Assembly (NCBI GenBank): GCA_036583965.1
Contig: JAZBQD010000034.1
Coordinates: forward strand, 13,642,040 to 13,706,039
Source of the DNA: Prunella strophiata
Lineage: Eukaryota; Chordata; Aves; Passeriformes; Prunellidae
Direction: 5' to 3'
Length of the DNA: 64,000 bases
In this document: piece after piece, positions 13,101 through 27,475 of the stretch
Layout: the number at the start of each line of letters is the position of its first letter
Position numbering within the stretch: position 1 is the first letter of the stretch
The notes under the pieces: model-generated
What the model saw: only the letters and a program-made list of their open reading frames with translations
Database searches by the model: none
What the model was told of the DNA's origin: nothing
Position numbers and translations under genes: made by a program

Positions 13101-14295
13101 TAATATGATTTTCAGTTTTATTTTTAAAAACATATTTATTTCACCGCAGCATTTATAAACAGTGGACAAGCACATAACCTCAGTACAAAGGGTAGAGATC
13201 ATTTTCACACTTTCTGATCCTCACTATGAAAAATGATGTCAAAGGGCAACATTCAGTATTGTATAAGCAAAACAGAAAACATTTGCCAGAATTTTACAGC
13301 CCCTTTCCATATCCTTCCTTATAATCTCTTTACTTGATTTTTTCTGTCAAAATCCAACCAAGACACAACTATTGATGAAACACAATTTCTCCACATGCTC
13401 TAAGCTAAAGGTCAGTATGAATTTATTTCGCAATCTTTTCTTCAGAGCTTTCCATCAGCTGAAATAATACCTTAAACTGAAGTACAGGGTCTACCTGCAA
13501 ATGCTATGGCCACAACAGATTCTTCAGTCTTTGATATAAAACAACCTTGACTAAGGTTATTTACAGAGAGATAACTCACATTATCTATTCAACTAGCTAA
13601 AACTGCAGCTTCAGCAACTCAAGGGAACGTGGGAAACTGAGCAAAGAGTAATCAGGCAGTTGTTAATGCTGTGAGAAAGGAGGTTTTCTATACCATAGAG
13701 AGGAAACACGAACACCGCGACCGCAGCGATCCTGCACCAAACTGCCCGGGACAGATCACTCCTTGCCTCCAGTTCTCACACAGATGTGTTTAAAAAAAGC
13801 AGAGGACATCTGTGTCTCAAAATCTTCCCATGACAGAATACACTGGATGAAAGAGCATGTGCTTCAGCAGCAGTGCAGAAACCAAGGGATGGCTCTGCGG
13901 ATGGCGCTGTTATCACAGAAGTGTGGCCAGCAGCAGCCTCAGCTTCCTTCAGCACAGTTTTTATCAGCTCCAGCACACAGAGTCTTCCAGCAAAAAGCTT
14001 AACCAGCTGCTCAACCAAAGATGCTCAACCAAAAACACAGAGATTTTAGTAACAACATCATTTTATATAAATATATGTTCTTTTATGGTAATATCCTCAT
14101 CTCTCTATAGTTAGAAGTGAGCCACCTGAATACCCATCTCATTTTCCCTGCCAGATGCTAACTCTCAGAGATACCATAAGAGGGGAAAATAAAAGAAGCA
14201 TCAACTAAAAACTCACTACACCAAAGTAAAGCCACCAGCTAACTACCACCATCACCCACTTATCCCAACACATTTCTTTGAAAATAATTCAGTCC

Positions 14296-14316
14296 TTTTT
14301 TTTTTTTTTTTTTTTT
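14296..14316. repeat. Poly-T run (21 bases)
   Basis: Twenty-one consecutive T within RAPGEF6 intron 1. Confidence 0.95.
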
Positions 14317-14844
14317 GCAAGGATGGAGAAATACTAGTGTTTTAATTGTTAAGATGTAACTTTTTAAAATAAAGAAGTAAGTACAGTCAGCCAGAAAAAT
14401 CATCAGAAAAATATAATCCAAACTCAAAGTTGCTGAGGAAGTGGTGGTCACCCTTAAGTTTCATTATTGGACATCTTTTTAAAATATGACCAAGATCTGG
14501 ATGCTTCTGAACAAGCACCAACAGTGCAGCAACACCAATGATGAGCAAAAATTTACAAGTAGGTATCATTTCCTTTTGCTTCACCCTCTTCTCACCCAGT
14601 CTCTGGCCTTTAATCCAAAAGCATCTTTACAAACTTGGAACTAAGGCTCCAGTGGAACAACAATGGTCTTGAACATGGAGATCTGACCACAAAGTTTCCC
14701 AACCAACAACAACTCCAGCCAGCACATCTGTAATTCACATGACCTGCATCCAGATGTTTTAAGTCCACAACAAGGTCCATGACAAATCTTCCTGCAGTGT
14801 TAAAAGCAGGAGGTAAAATGGGGTAAAAGAGGTAAAGCAGTAGA

Positions 14845-15068
14845 AAAAACAAAAAAAAAAACAAAAAGCAAAACAAAACAAAACAAAAAAAAAAAAAAAC
14901 AAACAAAAAAAAAAACCAAAAAAAAACAAAAAAAAAACAAACAAAAAACCAAACAAGAAAAAAACAACACAAAAACCCCACAACCCCTCCAAAAAAAACC
15001 AAACCAAAACAAACCCCCCCAAAAAAAAACCAAAAACAAAAACACAAACAACAACAACAAAAAAAAAA
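14845..15068. repeat. A/C-rich low-complexity tract
   Basis: About 220 bp of A runs broken by single C or short C runs, with very few G or T. On the minus strand, which is the RAPGEF6 transcript strand, it is T/G-rich. It gives rise to spurious Phe/Val/Cys-rich open frames of 86-172 codons. Confidence 0.93.
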
Positions 15069-15184
15069 GCCGCTCTGAAACAAGGATGGAATGACTTCAT
15101 CAAAAGCAACTTTGCCGCTCAAAAACACAAAACAAAAAATTAATGCTTCACTTTATGTGACCCCAGCCAGGTGTTCCAGTAACA

Positions 15185-15208
15185 TATTATTATTACTATT
15201 ATTATTAA
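15185..15208. repeat. Short (TTA)n microsatellite
   Basis: Seven or eight TTA/ATT units with one interruption. Confidence 0.85.
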
Positions 15209-18200
15209 ACACTAAACAGGAAATCTGGTCTATTTCTAAGGAAAATAAATTGTTCTGAAATGACCTCATAGTTGTAAATTCTGATTAATCTCACACAGAG
15301 ACAAGCTCAGTAATTGCAATCAGGTATTAGGGATGCTGAGGAAGCCATCCATCCCCAGGGGCTCCTCTCAGCTCTGCCTGTCGTGCTCTGTCCTTCGTGC
15401 CAGCAGCAGAGTCAGCCCAGATCCGGAACAGCTGCATCCAGCCCCGGCATGGCCAAGGGACAGCTGCTCCCTGCAGCACTCAGGGATGCTCCCAAATCCC
15501 AACGAGCCTGGCCTTCAGATACCCTAGATCCACCCTGGACCTCAAACAAGGGCTCCCAAAGAAAGCAGACTGGCAAGTGTTATTCAGTCAGTCTGGAGTT
15601 TAGATCAGGGAATGAGAAAAGAGCAGAAACCTGCACCAGAGCACCAGCACTTCAAAGCTGCATGTAAAACCAGCTGTGTCAGCAAGTTCCAGACAGATTG
15701 CTCTCACATGCAAACCTGTCCCAAAGAGCTGCACAAAACCTGTCTCTCAATCCACCCCAAACACATTAAATTCCTCTTGCAAGAACATATGCTTGGCTCT
15801 CTCAAGGCTCCCCACAGCCAGCCCACGCAGGCTGCCGAGCCACCCGGATTCCCCGGGTCACACACAAGAACCTGCTTCTGCAAAAGCACCAAGGATGACT
15901 GACAGGATTTTGCATCCCTTCCTTTTCCAAGCTAAGGCAGTTGACAGGATGCACATTTTATATGCTTCAGAGCAAACAAAATGTTAGTATTTTCTGAAGA
16001 AATGTTAGTGATCCAGCCATATTAATGAGAATATACTTTAAAAGGAATAGACACACATTTCTGCCTATGAACCAACAGTTAAACCATATGGCAACAGCTT
16101 CCCAAATTCCAATGGCATTCAAAAAGACCATCAGGTACAAAATCCTCCAGGGAAGGAAGCTGCATGGTTGAAAGATACCTTCCTGTTTGTGTGTTGCTTA
16201 GCTTCTCCTTTTTCCAGTTTTCTGAGCAGAAACAAGGCTGGACACAAACTTCAGCAGAATCAAGCACTCATTTGGTTTCAGGACAAGGATTTTAATAGCC
16301 TCTTGGACAGTGTCTGAATTTCTCTCTATTAAAGCTGTTATTTAAAGTGCCTAGATTTCAGTAAAGCAAACAGAGGTGACTCTTGGAGCACAGAGCACAA
16401 GCTGTGTAAGCTCTAAGTGGGAGGTTCCCTCCAGCCCAATGCCATTACTTGCTTCTCAGTGATTCAGCAGGCTCCTTATACAGACTGAATGCAGCTTTTA
16501 TTAGGAATCCTGTCAGGCTCAATAAAGACTTTGTCACCCTTGGGGGGTGGGGGGGTGTAGCAGCAGAGAGGAAATGTTACTCAGCACGGTTTATGGTTTT
16601 CATTGCTTCCCTTCCTGTTGCTTCATCGAAGGCTGGAATCCACGCTGTTTCCTTTAGTTTCTGTTTAAGGCCAATTTAAAAATAGTACTCCCAAATTCTT
16701 TCCTGATACTGTAATACCAGAAATAAAAACACAGAAACATGTTGTAGTTCTCTGATCCATATTTTACACATTCAGATATCTACAGAGCAAATTCACCAAC
16801 TTTAGGGATGCTGGTTCAAGGAGCCCAACCTACACACTGTCAGCTACCCCTGAAACTTGTGGGAGGAGGAGAAAAAAATCAACTTAAACGTGTAACAGAG
16901 CATACAGCTCCTAAACTAAAAAGAAGATGATGAGATGAACTGGAAAGCAATTCTTTCATCTTAACTTATTTACTCTCCTTGTTCAGTGGCACAGACATTG
17001 GACTTCAATAAAAATGCAAGTGATGCAATAGAATGTCAGCTCAGGGCTCTTCACTTAAAGTAACAATTCCCTTTCAAAGTAGCCTCCTGCTTAGCTGGAG
17101 GCCACTTAAAAACAAAAATAAAAACAAAATACAAGCACTGAGACACTATTAAGGAAGAGAAAGGATGGATTAGTCAGTCAGACAAATGAAAATTTTATGA
17201 ATGAAGGACATTAAAGTACCTTGCAGAAAATGGCAGAGTTTAAGCAGCACGCCTAAGGAATGAAGCTGCATCATCCCATGTAGGAAACACCACTAATTCA
17301 AAAAGCCTAATTAAAGAACCTTTCATATAACAGCAAACTCCTGCATGATCTTACAGCACTGCCTGAGACTGTACACAGTAACATTTGAATACAATAAACT
17401 GCTTCAACTACTTCAGAGCTATATTCCATTATTCAGAAAAAATGGCATGTATTTTAAATATAAAAGAAAATATAATAAAGAAGCTGAACAGTTTAAAATG
17501 CCCAAGAACTTGAATTCTTTGATTTATGGACTTTCAGATGTCCCCAGACTCCTAGAGCCTGTGTCCATCAGACAACTATCAATCATATCCTGGCTATGAT
17601 GGAGCACTCCTCCCTAAACTCTTAACTTCCCATTTACCTATACAAATGACAGATACTGGTTTTTCCAAATAAGGAAATGTCAATCTAGTTATTATAGTAT
17701 CTTTATACTATATACTGTATGTATCTACACACAGGAGAAAAGAGATTAAGAGAGACTTCATTTCACTCTTGTAAACCCAGGAAGCAATTCTCATTGACAG
17801 CATCTGTTAATAATGCTATAGCCACAAACAGAAAACTAAAATCTGGCTCTTATTTTTGCAGATAGTATCATTTACACACCTGGGTTTTTATCTTATTTTT
17901 TGTAACAAGTAACAAGTCCCTCAATGGGGCAAATAGTTTTCTTATATATTTTTTAGTATTTCATTATAACATGCACATAGCTACAGGCACAGACTTGCAC
18001 TCCTAAGAATCAAACTATCCTTAAGAAAATTTGAAAAAGCCAGACCTTTAAATACAGAGACTCGAGAGGCACTATTATAGCTTTTTGATGGACTGAAAAT
18101 AATTAAATTCAGTGGCATACTTCTAAAAGCAAAATAAAAGAACTGAAGTCTTTCCACATGAAAATAAAACAAAAAGTTTCTCTACTCACCAATCACTCCC

Positions 18201-21200
18201 CACACCCAATCCAGATAAACACCTTCCACCTCAGAACCCTGGATTATGTTGATATAGGACTTTGGTAGAAAGAAAAACATTTAAAGGAATGAGGGAGGGG
18301 AAATTTTATATTATTTTTACTGCTGTTTCATCACAGAGTCAGCATTTTTGGAACCCTGACTTTGCCAGAGTAAAAAACTTCCTTTGGAAAAGCTGATTTT
18401 GCAGAGTGAAATAGCAAGGGCCCTGAACTGGAGAGACAGAACAATAAATGTCACTGCTTCAAAGCAAGAAGCTCATGGAGAGTTCTGAGCATCTGAAGCA
18501 CCATTCAGCCCTTTTCACAGCTAAGAATAAAAGTACAGCTATGAAAAAGTGCCTACAACTAAAACACTACCACAAAGTTCCCAGACACCCATAACTTAGT
18601 TTTAAAATATCTTTCAGACTTAAATGCTGATAACAGAAAAGCAAGTTGCCTCAAAAACCCTTTTTTGAGTTGTAAAACTTAAGTTTTAGAAAACTTGAGT
18701 TTTCAAGTTCCTGAAGTTCAACAGGATGGGAAGCACACAATATACAAAATTATCCCCTATCGAAGAACAAGACTTTATACCAAACATTTTTAAATAGTAC
18801 AAAGATTGTAAAATCAACCTCCTAAGCCAGGCTCTTGAAAAATCACCTAAAAGCCACCAGAGAAATGGGTGGCTTCCAGTTCGATCAACCTTTGTTAGTC
18901 AAGCAGCTGACCTACTAGTTGTAGGTCAGAACTACCTACCTCCCTTCCAGAGGACAAGCATCCATCAAATAGCAATATTTCAGTTAAAACCTTTTGGTTG
19001 TAACTCCAAAAACATCAGCTCCTCTGATTCACAAAGAAACTCCCTGCTCTTTTCAGAGGAAAGTGTCAACATCTGAAATTTCTTTTTAAGAAAAGAAGGA
19101 ATTGTGGTAGGAAAGGTCAGAACTCTGAAACATTTAGGAAAAAAAAAAAGGTACATTCTTATTAAATAAGAAATTTGGTACAGAAACCTGGGCATGAGGA
19201 GAGGAGGTGGAGGATGAAATCCAAAAGTCAGTTCTATGCTTATCCATCATAACAGCTTGGGAGTGAGGCTGAGTGCAGCTCAGACATGTTAAACATCTGA
19301 GTTGTTACACATGTAATTGCTCTTACTGCAGAAAATGCTCTACTTCTTGTTCTCTTTCCTCCCTCTTGGACTAGCAACTGCTGGTTCATATTTAACATAT
19401 AAACACTCCATTGTCAGTGTTTTCATCATGTTTTGCCCAATGTATCTTTGCAGCAAGTCAATGTTATAACTGAGCTCCCATACTGCAGCTCAACAGGTAT
19501 CTCACACAGAGAAGGACTGACAGACACAATAACAGCACTTTACTGTAGCTTTTTTCCATCATATTGATCATCAGAATTTCATACAAATGTATAAGAATAT
19601 TGTTATTTTTTAATGGCACATTTATGATTTTTCTGTGTGTAATTTCTTACTTTGTGAATTCAAGCAAGCAAAGATCATGTCTGTCCGGAAATTAAGTCCT
19701 GCTAAATAAATACTAGTGAAGGCAAAATGAGATTTTTATCAATATTGTAATTTAAGGTATCCACTCAGTATCTAGGTAAGGGAGAGGAATAAAGCTCTAT
19801 TAACTGCCTAAAAAATGTTTTGGTGCATCAGTAAAACAGGAAGAGAATTATGAGATAGTAACTGAGAATAAAATATCACACAACTGAAATCCTCTCCTAC
19901 AGTTTTTTTCAATAAAGCCACTGAAATTCCAGCTACTTAATTCCCATAATAATGTCATTATGAACTATGAAGGAATTCCTGTAGTGGACAGCAGTAATAT
20001 GTTCACCAGTAATTCCTTCTGCACCCTGGTATTAGGATACCCAAGCACCTAGCAAATAGATCAATCCAAGAAAGTTACTGCAATGTATAGGAGGCAACAT
20101 TTCTTAGAGAGTTTAAATTATCTGAATATAGATTCCCACTAACTTTGCTAATACCTCAGCTACTACAATATCCTCTCACATGTTGAGAAAAGTTAACATG
20201 CCTGTGTTCACTGTGTCCATACAGTGGCAAACACACTTATATCCCTCATCAAAGGAAAAAAAGGGATTAATCAGTAGCTCTTCACATCTTTGCTCATAGG
20301 AAAGAATTAGCCAGATTTACCTCACTGCAACATTTGAATGTAAACCTCCACAGCAGAACTCTAGGAACTGATGCTCTGCCACTTTAACATCTACTTTTGT
20401 ATTTCTCAGCAATACCTGTGCCATAAACCACAAGAAGCTCACAGATCCAAACTGAGGAGTTATATATATATGCATATTAATCTAGCTAGGTTAACAGGTT
20501 TCAAGTTTGAAATCAAATCAAAAACATGTCAGAGGTACAGATACCTGTTCACTTCTCTAGTCATTACATTGATCACTGACACATAATGTTACAATAGGAA
20601 TAATTCTAATTAAGAAAATTAACAACTTCAACATTAGGAGGAACAACAACAAGCATACTATTAAGAGACTGAATCAACCATAAGATAATATTGTTAGTCA
20701 GGAATTTCTAGCTCCAAATCCTGTAGCCTACCCACCAGGTACCCAGCTTCACAAAGTACAACAAACTTGATGACTAACATCCACAGAACTACAGACAAGA
20801 GGCCAAGGAACTGTCTCCTCCACCTCCACACTAAATCAAACAGGTAGTAATTGATAACACGTGAGACACGGGCTCCTTCAGCTGGGTTGTAGCATATGAG
20901 ATGATATGGAAACCTCTCCTCCAATGAGCCATTCAATCCTTAGGCAGACCAAAAACTCCAGAGGTTACAATCAGCCTTGACTACAAAACCAAAACAAGCC
21001 ATTCCTAGGAAACCATGATCAACTCAATTTGTAATGTACCACACCAGAGATTCTTCCAACCTCTTGCTCTTCCAGTGTTAACCAACCACAGCCTCTATGG
21101 AGGTACAACAAACCCACTTTTAAACAAATCAAGGGTCTCACCTAAAAAGAAGACTTCTGTTTTAAAAGAGCAAGACTACCATTATTTACTGAATAGGAAA

Positions 21201-23861
21201 AAAAACCCTACCCAACCAATACTAAACTTAATCTGAGTAAAGCTGGATTTATAAGCAGCAATGCAATGCCTTCCTTTAATATTTCAACTTTTGACTCATC
21301 AGCTCACATTAAAGGAGAGGATCCACACAGGGTGATGAAAGGCAATGTCTGGACACAGCAGCAGAACATTACACCACCACAGCCTCTGGACAGTCATGCT
21401 TGTGCCTGCAGTCATGGAGAATGCACACTCCAAAGATCACTATCCCCCAAGTGCAGGAGAAACAGAAGGATCCAGTAATGCAGCTCAGACATTTTACATA
21501 ATTACACTGAAAATTAAGACATCTCTGTTGTGTGTTTTCTTGAAAAGCTGTGCATTTAGTGTCTCAGCCTCTCACTCAGGCAGCTGGGCACTGCAGTACT
21601 TACCAAGTACATTCAGTCCAAGTGTTGGAAGGAAAGGAAGACCTGCTATCTAAGGCTTCTCACTTTATTACATTAGCATTCACAACTGTGAAAGCTATGT
21701 AATTATATTTCATATAAAAATACATTTTAAAAAAACATTCTACTAGAGTCAAACTAGAGCTTGGGAAAAACCAAAGCAACATTACTGTTCACCATACGAA
21801 ACACTGAAGTCCATGACTCCAGATTTTACAGAGCCAGATTTGCTGAATTTGAGAGACTTCAAACTAAGCACAAGGGGAATTCTCAGTTTTTCTTAAAAAC
21901 ATGGCTGTACTAAGTTCTGATAGGTTATGAAGCACCTGTTAACTACAGGTCTGCTATACTCCATAATTGCCTTCTACCTAAAGTGAACAGAGGGGAAACA
22001 AAACAGAAAGAAGCTCCTCTCTTGAGCTGAGGACTTCACCAGAAAATATACCCCAGTGCCTCAGGGCTGAAATGGTGGGCCAGATCTGCATGATAAGACA
22101 TCTTTTCTAATGATCACACCTGGATGATACCCTTCAATCCTTGCATGAACTGCATGTCAGTTTGGAAGAACCAGAACAAGAAGGCTGACAAGCATCTTGG
22201 AAGTCACCTATAATGGCATCTATAGAGGAGTTTGCTGAAGGAAGCCTTCCCATCCAACAGAAGGGGAGCAGTAAATGTGTTTGACAGGAGGCCAGCAGTC
22301 TGACATCAGACTGCCAGTTTCCTTCCTACTTCAAATGGGAAACAGGAACAGAAACTTCTTCTGCAACAGTTGGAAAGAACAGTGTTACAGCCAAATCAAC
22401 ACAGCCTGCTGGAGGCTGGACATACTACAAAGAACCCTGAAAATGTAGAATCAAGAAAATCTGATTTAAGTATAATAACCTCCCCACAGTATCTGGCGGC
22501 CATTGGAATGCACAATCCTTTGTGACAAGAGCATCATAAAGCTCCCAAAATTGAAGTGCAACAAAATCAGTACCATCACCTTTCAACACTAAACACATGA
22601 CGTGGTCTACAATGACAGACCTCACTCCTCAGCTTCTTTGAGTACAAACTGCCAAAGTGAAAAACATTTCAACAGCTCTGGAACTCTCTCTTTATAGGAA
22701 TTCATATTTGGCCAAAAGGAACTGTATGTGCCTGCAATGCAACATACCACCACAAGAATTCCCTTCCTCCAGACCAACAGGACCATCATCCGAGGCTCAT
22801 TAATGATCAGTCTTTGAAGGATGAACTGCTTAAATGTCAATGCTAAACAGGCAGAAAAAGATTACAAAGAGAGAATCCCTTAAGGCAGTTATTTTTGTTC
22901 TATTCATCAAGAATTTGCTACACTCTTGACATGCTAAAAGCTAACCAATAATTAGCAGAGCTAAGAAACCTCGAGAAACCAGATGCAGAATGCTAACTAA
23001 TTTGTGCATGCTTCCCTGAACTCAGGGTATTTCCAAAATACTGCATTGAAATGCTCAAACGAGGAAGAAGGGTGTATCACAGTATCATCAAACAAAGGAA
23101 AACCCTCTGTATTTTAAGCCTGAAGCCATTGAAACAAGAAGACCTCCAAGTTTTAAAAACAGCTTGTCTGGCAACACTAACATGTGCAGAGCTCTTTTAC
23201 AGCAGTATCAGATCTCTTTCAAGGAGGCCATTAGAGCTCTGAACAGACTTTTGTCAAGCTAATCTCAATACACTTCTCAATGAAAACTCATTTTTGCACA
23301 TGCCTGCAAACTGGAAGTTCATCTGGAATGGTCCTGAGAAGTATGCAGCTTCTTCTTTGCCAGTGGCAAGACCACCACAAGCCACGTGCTAATGCCAAGA
23401 GCCTCATTTCCATCTGAAGACTGCCAGCTTTTTACACTCCTGGGATGGGAGCATCAGCCACTGCACACCAGGGTTATTAGCCAGAGCCATGGAGCAAAGA
23501 GCAGCAGTGTGATCAGTGCACTCAGCAGCACAGCACAGATGTCAGACAGCTGCTTGCAGAGTGTTTGGCTTCCTCCCCTGTGCTCACTCCTCAGAAGTGG
23601 GGCTGTCCACAAGTGGACAAAACCTGGGCACAGGCACCTCAGTTTCCTTTCACAGCAGACATTCACACAAGTTCTGTAATGCTACTACTCTCCTACAATT
23701 TATTTGCACTGCAGACAGATATCCAGCTCTCCTTACACAATGTGACACAAGAAACGGCTTTGTAAAAATAAACACTACACAGAAAAACTCCTCTCTTCTC
23801 CCTGAAGCTTATACAAAGTAAGTTTGGGTACACTGCCTGAAGAGATTTTCTTCTAAAAATC

Positions 23862-23879
23862 TTTTTTTTTTTTTTTTTT
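23862..23879. repeat. Poly-T run (18 bases)
   Basis: Eighteen consecutive T in RAPGEF6 intron 1. Confidence 0.95.
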
Positions 23880-25747
23880 ATAGTTACCTTTTTATTCATT
23901 ACAATGTTTTGCAGCTTTAATACTGCTTCTATGAGGAATTTAACACCTACACATCTTGACTGCTTATCCTCCACCCTTTGCATTTTTGGAGAACAAAAGC
24001 AGAAAAGAAATGTGTTTTTTTCCCATTTGGCAACTTTTCTGAATGCCAAGTATACTTGCAGTTCTCTCCCACCTCCTTCCACACCCTTTTCTGGCCCTTT
24101 CTCACTGTTCTAATATCTCCAAGAAGTTCCTATTGCAAGGTCAGTAACAAGGCAGTAGGTTCAAATTCTAGGTCAGAATAAGCATTGTAAAACACACCTT
24201 TACTACCTAACCAGTCCCTGAAATAAGTTTTTTTAAATCAGATACTACAATAAGAAATAGGTTGGTAGAAAAAATATTACATTACATATTTAAACCTTAA
24301 TTCATAAGTGAAAACTTTTAGTTAAATTATCACTCCACAGACAAAACTAAGTGCATGACCCCACTTCATGGGGAAAAGTATATACTAAAGGAAGTAAGTT
24401 CCAATAAAAAATTCCAAGACCTCATCATAATTTCTGGTTTTACTCTCAGGGCTGTCACAGCTGTCACTAAAATGAAAAAACAGTTTTTCAGGAACAGTAG
24501 AAGCAAGTACAGGAAAAGTAATCTTGGAACAAAAACATTTCAAATGGTCCCTGGAAGATCACTGGGAACAGCTACCCTAATACACACTAACTCCACTTGC
24601 TCCTTTAACAGGTCTATATGAAGCAGAAGTCATGGTACCTTCTGGAAAGAACCAAACCAATCCTGTCTGGGAGAGTTCCAGGTCTGAGGTTACCTGTGCC
24701 CAGCTTCCCGTGTGTGCAAGCTGGGGAGCACAGAGGGAACCCTGCAGGCACCACCTGCCTGCTGGCACCAGCTGCAGCCTGCAAGGTCCCCACAGCTGGT
24801 CTGGAGCACTGAGTGTCTTCTGTGACAGCAATGGACATAAATTTGACAGGAATTGATTTTTCAGCCCCCTACAAGCTACATTTACCACCACCCTACCACC
24901 ACAGTTTAGAGAATTAGGCCTTGAAATATCTGATCATGTATGACCTAGTCTGCAGAATCACATCTGCTGAGCCCTAAATCCTGCTTTTAATATGAAGATA
25001 ATCATGAAACAAGCTGCTGTGATCTCTGGTTTTTAGTTACAGTTACTTTGGCCAATAGCTTGAAAAATATATCTAAATACTATATGTGTAAGATTCTAGT
25101 CTCTAGCTTTGTAAGTTTCTTGTATGCCCTGAACCACACAGTGAAAACGAGTTTGTTTTACAATCACCTCTCCAACACAAAAGCCTTGGTGACAAATATA
25201 TCCTAAGTCCAGATAACCCAGAATCACTGAGTGAACTTTTTAAAGACCTCCTGGAACAAAATATAAACAAAAATAATAGAAAGGATGTGCAGCCCTCTCA
25301 GGGCATCCTAACAACCCTCTGAAAGCTTGAACAGAGAAACTGGGGCTGCACACCAAACACGCCAAGGCAGATGCATGTCAGCATCAGTATTCAATACCAA
25401 ACTTTCTGAACAAGATGAAGGAAAAGGGATGGAGATTTGAAGAAGACTTAGTGCTTTAAGAATAAGTTCACAGGCAGATTAGGAATTTGATGTATTCTTG
25501 AAATGTTTGGTTAAATATTCTGACCTACACTCACATCAGATTCTCAAATTCCTTCAACCAACAGGCACAGTGCTAATGAAATCTGTGCTTGAGAATCACT
25601 CTGTATTAAGATTGCAACAGCAGGAGAAGCTTTGATAAAGAAAACAAAAAAGCAATAAAAAGAGATCAAGCCACACCTGGCCAACAGTGTTTTCAGACAA
25701 AGTTGTTCCTACACATACCAGACTCTGGACTGATTAAAGAATGACAC

Positions 25748-26040
25748 AAAGTTCTCCTAGGTAACAAGTGAGAGGGACAAGAGAAAATGACCTCAAGCAG
25801 CACCAGAGGACATTTAGCTTGGATATTAGGAAAACTTTTTTCATGGAAAGGGCTGTCAAGCATTGGAACAGACTGCTCAAGGTGGTGAAAGAGTGACCAT
25901 CCCTGGAAGCATTCAAAAAAACCATGTGGGTAAGGCACTCAAGGACATGGATTAATGGTGAACACGTGGCGGTGCTGGGTTGACAATTGGACTTGGTTTT
26001 GGAAGTCTTTTCAAACGTTAATGATTCTGTGATTTTGTAA
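25748..26040 (+). mobile_element. CR1 LINE 3'-end fragment
   Basis: Blocks CAAGTGAGAGGGACAAGAG, TTGGATATTAGGAAAACTTT, GTGACCATCCCTGGAAGCAT and a final TTAATGATTCTGTGATTTTG tail identify a CR1 of a different subfamily from its neighbours. It is antisense to RAPGEF6. Confidence 0.83.
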
Positions 26041-26639
26041 AAGTACTCAAGAGCATTTCCTTTAGGCTGAGGACTGCTCTCCCAGAGGGAAGACAGTGAT
26101 GTCTGCCATCACTGATAGGGAAAGTTCCTCCCCCAGGTCTGAGAGCAGAATTCCTGCAAGCACCCTCTGACCTATCTTGCTCTGCAGAACCACCAACACA
26201 CACAGATCATGACCATCTTCCTTCCTCTCATACAAGAATCATTCATATAAGAGTGCCCTTAGAATATAATTTCCTTTAAAATCCTTACTGTAAATATATC
26301 TTGGAGAAAAGAGATCTAAAAATTATATACACAAGGTGTGCAGCAGGCACCCACATAAACAGGCGCATATACAAATCATAGAAAGCAAGAGAAAGCAACA
26401 CACAAATTACAAGGTCAAAATGTTTTGTTACCACTTTTGGTGTGGCCCTACTTCCTTCAGATGAACCCCAACCTGCAGAGGCAAGTTAGATTAGGCAACA
26501 GCCTCTGACTCTTTTGTGTAACTACACACAGTAGATACTGCATAACCATTACTGCTTAAGTAGGACGTTCAAATTCAACAATTCCACCAAGACTTAGACA
26601 CAAGAAACACTGGAAGCCACCAACTGTGCTCATCAGTCC

Positions 26640-26712
26640 CACTCATTCTTGGGATAATCCTATGGGACAGGAACTGGGTTCAATGATCCTTGTGGATCTC
26701 TTTCAACTCAGG
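26640..26712 (+). mobile_element. Short degraded CR1 3'-end fragment
   Basis: The stretch GGGTTCAATGATCCTTGTGG followed by a diverged CTTTCAACTCAGGGTATT and TTGATTCTAAT resembles the last about 70 bp of a CR1 copy. It is strongly diverged and its left limit is uncertain. Confidence 0.6.
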
Positions 26713-27307
26713 GTATTTTTTGATTCTAATACAATTCCTCAAGCTCCCCAAGGTTAACTGGTTGCTCTTTCTCAGCTAGACCCAACTGCAGTCACACTTC
26801 TTCATGTAAACTGCACTAGCACTGGGAATAGGTGCACCTCATGTTTGAAAAAGCTGAGCCAGTGCTTTAAGATATCCACCACTTGTATTCCATAACAGAA
26901 CCACATTCCTGCTCACCGCTTCATTTCAATGAATCAGAATTGGAAATTACATGCAGGAGAACAAACAAGGATGGTGGAACAGCTTTTTACCTTGTCATGT
27001 GTAACCCAGTGACTCACTACACACAAACCCTCAACTTTCTGCAAACAATGCCAATATACATGAGCCATTGTCCACAGGGTTATTAGTGCACTGTAATTTC
27101 ATCTTCTCTTTAATACATCCATGTTCTGGCGAGCAGACTTTACACTGGATGGAGGAATTTTCATTAGTCATGGCCCAAGAGCAGAATGAAACATGTAGGA
27201 ATAAAGAGCCAGTACAGATAACATAGAACAACCCTTCCTACTAGTGTGCAGAGAACCAAGCAGCATCACTTGTCACAGACACAAAACATCTGTCCACCTC
27301 TGCTCGT

Positions 27308-27475
27308 ACAAGGTGAGGCACTGGAACATGGATGCCCCATCTCTAAAAGTGTTCAAGGCCAGGTTGGACAGGGCTTGGAGCAACCTGGTCTAGTGGAAGG
27401 TGTGTCCAGCCCATGGCAGGGGGCTGGGAAAGGATGGTCTTTAAGACCCTTTCCAATCCAAACCATTCTGTGATA
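27308..27475 (+). mobile_element. CR1 LINE 3'-end fragment
   Basis: Contains AAGTGTTCAAGGCCAGGTTG, GGCTTGGAGCAACCTGGTCT and CCAAACCATTCTGTGAT in CR1 order. It is one of the less diverged copies in the window and antisense to RAPGEF6. Confidence 0.87.

Noticed and set aside
14610..15128. Minus-strand open frames of 86-172 codons, very rich in Phe, Val and Cys
   Set aside because: They translate the A/C-rich low-complexity tract. No known family, and three overlapping frames are open for the same compositional reason.
20694..20936. 80-codon minus-strand open frame with a hydrophobic stretch like a membrane segment
   Set aside because: No family recognised, no splice or promoter context; a chance frame in an intron is more likely.
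22425..22840. Two adjacent minus-strand open frames (66 and 72 codons), considered as an old retroelement or pseudogene
   Set aside because: They lie in different frames, I recognise no motif, and their length is ordinary for AT-rich intron sequence.
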